In this document: positions 59,640 to 64,000 of the stretch, in pieces | How positions within the stretch are numbered: position 1 is the first letter of the stretch | How the letters are laid out: every line of letters begins with the position of its first letter | Assembly: GCA_023333565.1 (NCBI GenBank) | Contig: JAJKFH010003627.1 | Coordinates: forward strand, 8,351,501 to 8,415,500 | DNA length: 64,000 nt | Source: Puffinus mauretanicus | Taxonomy: Eukaryota; Chordata; Aves; Procellariiformes; Procellariidae | Direction: 5' to 3' | Translations under genes and position numbers: made by a program | Notes under the pieces: generated by a model | What the model was told of the DNA's origin: nothing | The model's input: only the letters and a program-made list of their open reading frames with translations | Databases searched by the model: none

Positions 59640-59960
59640 AATCTTTGGAGACCTTGGGATTCTCTTTAATCACCCAGCCAGGCTGCAGTGGTCTGAAATG
59701 ATTACACATTTACATAGTAATAACCCCAACACTCCCCACATTATTTCATGGCTAGCATATTTCCACTCGGCGAGTGATCCATGTGTTTTAAATTATAACC
59801 TGTACATAGGAAATTAGTTACTAAGTACAATATTCACGGGCTCGTCTGACACTTCTAATTAAGGTGATTTACACAGAATTATCCTACGAAATAAAAAAAT
59901 GGTGTTTTGCTAGCTAATAAAATATAATTACTACCCGCTTTTATAAGTTACAGTTAGTTT
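59640..59960. promoter_or_regulatory. AT-rich island in a GC-rich intron, candidate conserved element
   Basis: Base composition drops sharply to A+T-rich compared with flanks at 58.6-59.0 and 60.1-61.4 kb. It contains TCTAATTAAGG, GAAATTAGTTA, TAATTACTACC and several ATTA cores. Intronic AT islands of this sort are often deeply conserved enhancers in vertebrate developmental genes. This is inference from composition and motifs only. Confidence 0.3.
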
Positions 59961-61254
59961 TAATCTATTTGGGGAATTGTTTATCTAGTTCATTACAGCA
60001 AAACAACTTCTTTCCCTTTTATGCAACCCCCCCAAAGTACCAAAGACGACAAGAAATGCCCTGGAAAGACCCAGCGATTCGGGCAGCCTCCTTCTCTCTC
60101 TCCCTACAACTTTGCATTTCCAAGCGATACGAGGCTGCTTCCTCGCTGGTTCCCTTTCTCGGGGCTGCGGCACCAGTTCTGGCAGTGCATTCCTGTATCC
60201 CCACGTGTTTGGGTGCCCTGCGCCTCTGTGGGGACAAAATAAGGTCCCTGCTCTGGTGCTGCTGGAGGGCTCTGCCTTTGTCACCCGTTAACGGGAGCTG
60301 CACGCCAGGTCCCCACGCGCCCAGGGGCACTCGCCGCGGACCCATCGCTCCTCTATATTAGGGCACGTCAGCTTTAAGGGGAACATTTACTCTCAGCGAG
60401 GGCCTCCACAATGAAAGCAAGACTCAGGCTATATGGCAGACATGCAGATGTCTTTTAACACTAGGCAGGGATTTGGTTAGGAGCATCCGCAGATGCAGCT
60501 GGGAATCCCCTGGCATCTCCCTGAGAGAGCCCCAAGGGGCCGTTCAGACCCAACACTTCAGTCATGATGTTCCAAAGGGCAGCTCCGCATGCCGAATACG
60601 TGCCCTCCTTACCCACAGTCTTGGGGTTTCTCTATCCCTGCCGTGGTTGCTGTTACACACAATGACCTTCAGGTTTACTTATTTTTTTGTTATGGTCCTG
60701 CTTTTTGGGGTGTGCTTGCCATAGGGAAAAAAAAAAAAGCAATATGCAGGGAATGGTCCCTTATCATCCCCATGAACAGAAGCTGCTGCTTCCCACGTGG
60801 AGAATCCAGGGTATGAGATGAAGGCTAAGCGACCATGAGCAAGGTGGTACTTCTCCTTTTCCTTTAAGCCTCTGCTCTTTCAAGCTGTTGTAGGAATCTC
60901 AGCTTTCCTCCAAAAGAAAGGAGAAGTTTTCTGGGTGCCCGAGTCAGGAGACAAGCAGAAGCCCTGCAGGCTTGCTCCCCACAGGAGATGCCTTGTCAGC
61001 CACCGGGCAGAGGACCACAGGGTGTGCTCTTGGTGCCCGGAGCCATCAGATGCAGGCAGGGCTCTCGCTGACCCCCCAGCCCAGGCAGAAGCCTGGTGCC
61101 AGCAGTTGCCCCAGGGAAGCAGGGCAGGAGCCCTCCTCCTCCGCGCTCACCGCAGCACACACACTGTGCCAGCACCGGGCATCACCACATCCAAGCAAGG
61201 CTTGGAAAGCTCTGTTGTAATCGTAGCTACAGCTCAAATGTTTGCCAATGTAAG

Positions 61255-61385
61255 GAGACGGAGAGATAGAGATGCGCTCAGAGGGACAATTTGGGTGCAG
61301 AGCAGTGACAGGACTTGCCTGAAATCTCAGCGCAGCAACAACAGGGCCAGGAACAGCCCTGACACCGTGCTTCAGCCTACCGCAG
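61255..61385 (-). repeat. MIR-like ancient SINE fragment, reverse orientation
   Basis: GCGCTCAGAGGGACAATTTG, CAGGACTTGCCTGAAATCTC and AACAGGGCCAGGAACAGCC parallel reverse MIR (ggctcagagaggttaagtga, cttgcccaaggtcacacagc, agagctgggattcgaacc). The 174-residue open frame through it is not a gene. Confidence 0.45.
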
Positions 61386-63786
61386 CCGCTTGGGCTCCCC
61401 AAGCATGTTCAAACGAGATTTCTGCAGAGCCCCCACCCAGGGCAAGGCAGGGCTTATGAAGAGCATCCGTCAAGGAAGGGCTGAGCTCCGCACCTGGCAC
61501 GGCAACCACCCCCCGGCCACACTCCCCACACGTAATTAATAACAACTGCAAGAGAAGAAGTTCCTTGAGCTCAGGCAGCTACAGTTGTTTGTGCTTGTCC
61601 CTTAACGACATCACAGCCAGAAGAGGTTTAAAGAGGTGGTAAGAGGGCTGCTGCCATGCAGCTGGTGTCTTCCAGCCCTGCAACTCTTCCACAGAACAAC
61701 TCTCAGCAGCCCTCTGAGTTTGATGGGCACCAACCAGAGGGCATGCAGCTCCCACATGAGATCCTGCAAACCCAAAAGGTTTCTACAAGCCGTGGCCAAC
61801 TGATGTATTTCTTTTTAAAAAAAAAAAAAAAATCTAGTGGAAACAATTTATTTTTTAGCTGTGGGACTTGCAGCTCAAACACGCAGCCTTGGGACGGGAG
61901 CCCCGGCAGCGGAGCAAGCTGCCTGCAGAGCCGTGCGGATGGGAACACCAGCTGTAAATAAGCAGTCGCCGGGTAGAGAGGGAATTGGATTTTTGTGAAT
62001 GCCAGCTTAAATAAGTGGAAGTGTCACTTGAAGCCTAAATAAGGAAATGGGAGTTTGATGATTTTTTTTTTTTAAAACTACATGAGGCCAAATCCTCACC
62101 TAGCTGCAGGTGACAGCCCCCGGAGTGCTCTGTGCCGTCAAGGAAGCACGCCAGGATTTTTAACCTGCCGTGGCTCCACTAGCAGCACCTGCTCCGAGTG
62201 CTGAGTAGATCTCCTGCATCCAAAGATGGGGAAAGGGGCCGAGTGATGGTAAAAATTGCCAAAGATGCTGGAGTCAGGACTAGAAACGCTCTGCACCCAC
62301 AGTCCCAGCCGTGCTTCCCAAATGCTCCCCCACTCCATATTTGTGAGACCACAGTGCCCAATGCGGTCAGCTGTGGCAAATGTGACCCCACAGGGCAGCC
62401 ACCCGCCTTCCCCAAAAAGATGATGCTGCAGCAGAAATGCAGCAGGATCATAAAACACTGAGGCATGACCTGACCACGCTAAAATCCCCCATTTGCTCTG
62501 TCCTGTTCGCACCCCCGGCTCTTTCTCCCCTGCTGGGGTTTTTCTTTATCAACCCCTGGTACCCCCTGCCGGGACCCCCGGCTTAGAGTGGGCGACAGGT
62601 TTCTGGGTGAGGATGAGATGGTCCACGTGTGCGGGGCGAAGCAGGAGGCTGGGGTGGGAGGGTTGTTTCCTTTCTCTCCCACTATTTGAAAAGGAGGTGG
62701 CTGGAAAAATAAAGAGAAAAGTCGGAGGGAAAGGTCATGCATTAGATTGATCTGGGGGGCTCTTTGCTACCGTGGCTGTAATGGCTGTTTAATTATTCCC
62801 AGCTCACGTGGCAGTTCAGAAGAGGCTCCGCAGGAGGCATGCGTCGCTTAAGGGCAAATAACTGGCCGAAGATTTATTTCTCACCCTTGGGTTTCCATGC
62901 ATCCCTTCCCAGGGCTCCCGCTGCCCTGGGAGTCAGGGGCAGAGGAAGGCTTTGCCCGCTGAGGTCCCAAACCCCAGGCCTGGAGTCAGGGAATGGGCTG
63001 TGGGTACCGCGGGTCCGGAGGCACTTCAAGGAGCGTTCATAGCACTTCCATGGCGTTGCATGAGCAAGGGGATACGTGACCCACAAATTTTCCCACCCGC
63101 TGTACTACCCTGGAAGCTCTGACCCATGAGAAGTGCTCTCACCCACGGATTATGGGCAGCACCCTCTGCCTCCCCTGGGGTCTGCCATGGGAGGGGAGGA
63201 ATGGGGCATCTCTAAGCGGGACAGGCGGCTGTATGGCTTGTGCTCTCTCTGCTGGAGAAGCCGTGGATGAAGGGTCCAGGCTGCTGCCATTGCCACCCTC
63301 TGAGTGCACGGGAGGAAGCTGGAGGGTCTCTCTTCCCTTTCTGTCCATGATTAATCTGCCACAGCAAGGGGCAGGGACACAAATCAGAGGGGGGATGAAA
63401 GAGGATAAATCCACGGTATCAGCAGCACCACATTTGCTAGATAATAAACAGACTCCTCTCCTCATAAATTTCCCTCCGTTCCCCAACGGTTCCCTGCCAC
63501 TGACACCGGTGGGCGAGGAGCTGGGCTGCTCCTGGCCTTTCTGGCATGCCGGCCAGTGGGGAGAGCCACGGCTCTGCCGGGGAAGCCCGGGACCTCCCAC
63601 CCGGGCTGGCACCCTTCACCCCCTGTGCACATGGGGTTGTGGCAGGGGCAGCAGGACAGCACAGCGAAGCCCAATCCAAGCTCATGGGCTTTAGAGAGTG
63701 CGTGCGACACCTGAGCTGACTGCGACGGGGTGATCCATACCAGCGTGTGAAGTGGGTGGGAGAACCACCAGAGACACCGGGCAGTC

Positions 63787-63815
63787 TTGAATTTACTTGA
63801 ATTTACTTGAATTTC
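63787..63815. repeat. 10-bp tandem repeat, three copies
   Basis: TTGAATTTAC twice, then TTGAATTTC. Small slippage repeat. Confidence 0.95.
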
Positions 63816-64000
63816 ACTCTCCATCTCAGTCCCCCCAGGTGCGGCTTGTTCTCTCTCCCTGCCCCGGCACAACGCTGTTTCCTCACTCCTCATTTCGGCA
63901 GCAGCCAGCTCACCCACTTCTCCGCACCCCATGTGGGGATGTGACCCTGCCTCGTGGTGCCAGGTGGCCCTGCGCCCTGCTCGGGTATCTCGGAGAAGCT

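Larger units (their letters stand above)
1..64000 (-). other. RNF220: RNF220 locus, internal part of the gene
   Basis: Nine coding exons on the minus strand encode consecutive segments of RNF220, and every intron phase matches its neighbour. Known for the family: RNF220 is a RING-type E3 ubiquitin ligase of nucleus and cytoplasm, reported to act on SIN3B, to stabilise beta-catenin together with USP7, and to modify GLI factors together with ZC4H2 in neural patterning. Seen here: only the middle of the protein is encoded. The N-terminal exon(s) should lie right of 64,000, and the coiled coil plus RING should lie left of 1. Coding sequence is about 1.2 percent of the window, so nearly everything else is intron. 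No other gene on either strand could be recognised. Confidence 0.95.
57142..64000 (-). other. RNF220: RNF220 intron upstream of the 57.1-kb exon (right part open)
   Basis: The acceptor is ...cttggcag. The preceding exon was not found before the right edge. The stretch holds AT-rich islands at 57.76-57.96 and 59.64-59.96 kb, the G-rich and CG/CA tracts at 58.06-58.32 kb, a poly-A run at 61.82 kb, an MIR-like fragment at 61.3 kb and a 10-bp repeat at 63.79 kb. The rest shows no recognised feature. Confidence 0.8.

Noticed and set aside
60935..61459. 174-residue plus-strand open frame
   Set aside because: It runs through an old SINE-like fragment and has no conserved motif.
1..64000. CRISPR arrays, operons, tRNA or rRNA genes, phage or plasmid features
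   Set aside because: The sequence is vertebrate genomic DNA. No direct-repeat/spacer pattern or structured RNA gene of these kinds was seen.

Overview
The window is an internal slice of one large vertebrate gene, RNF220 (an E3 ubiquitin-protein ligase), on the minus strand. Nine short coding exons can be placed to the base. They are joined by consistent splice phases and carry 759 bp of coding sequence (about 253 residues, roughly residues 228-482 of the 566-residue human protein as I recall it). In transcription order, right to left, they lie at 57.1, 46.6, 42.3, 34.2, 33.1, 16.7, 15.6, 13.8 and 12.0 kb. The large N-terminal coding exon(s) must lie beyond the right edge. The exons for the C-terminal coiled coil and RING finger must lie beyond the left edge, because I could not find them between 1 and 11,969. 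The compact, repeat-poor introns, with no obvious young transposons, suggest a bird. Another sauropsid is possible. I see no bacterial features and no second protein gene.

Layout: 57.1-64 kb is an upstream intron with G-rich and alternating CG/CA tracts and AT-rich islands. 46.7-57.1 kb is a GC-rich intron. 42.05-43.4 kb is a CpG island inside the gene that covers one coding exon (42,318-42,360). 34.3-42.3 kb is an intron with a homeodomain-site cluster near 37.3-37.6 kb. 16.8-33.0 kb is a 16.2-kb exon-free intron. 12-16.7 kb holds four closely spaced exons. 1-12 kb is the start of the next intron and contains a long hairpin and a 125-bp tandem array near 8.4-9.0 kb.

The most notable non-coding structure is beside the internal CpG island. 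Ten CCAAT-type boxes (nine CCAAT, one CTAAT) lie in the same orientation at 40-42 bp spacing from 42,830 to 43,206. They form a diverged tandem repeat in which the CCAAT core is the best-kept part, and four of the boxes have an E-box ending one base before them. Between this array and the exon lie a perfect RFX-type X-box, a GTCATGTGAC element and a YY1 motif, pointing to a minus-strand internal promoter. An in-frame stop just upstream of the exon means that a transcript starting here and read colinearly into the exon would have its first in-frame Met in the 34.2-kb exon. This predicts a short RNF220 form that keeps the zinc-binding motif and, outside the window, the RING.

All calls come from reading the sequence. 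Exons and splice sites are strong. Regulatory, old-repeat and RNA-hairpin calls are pattern-based and marked with lower confidence.
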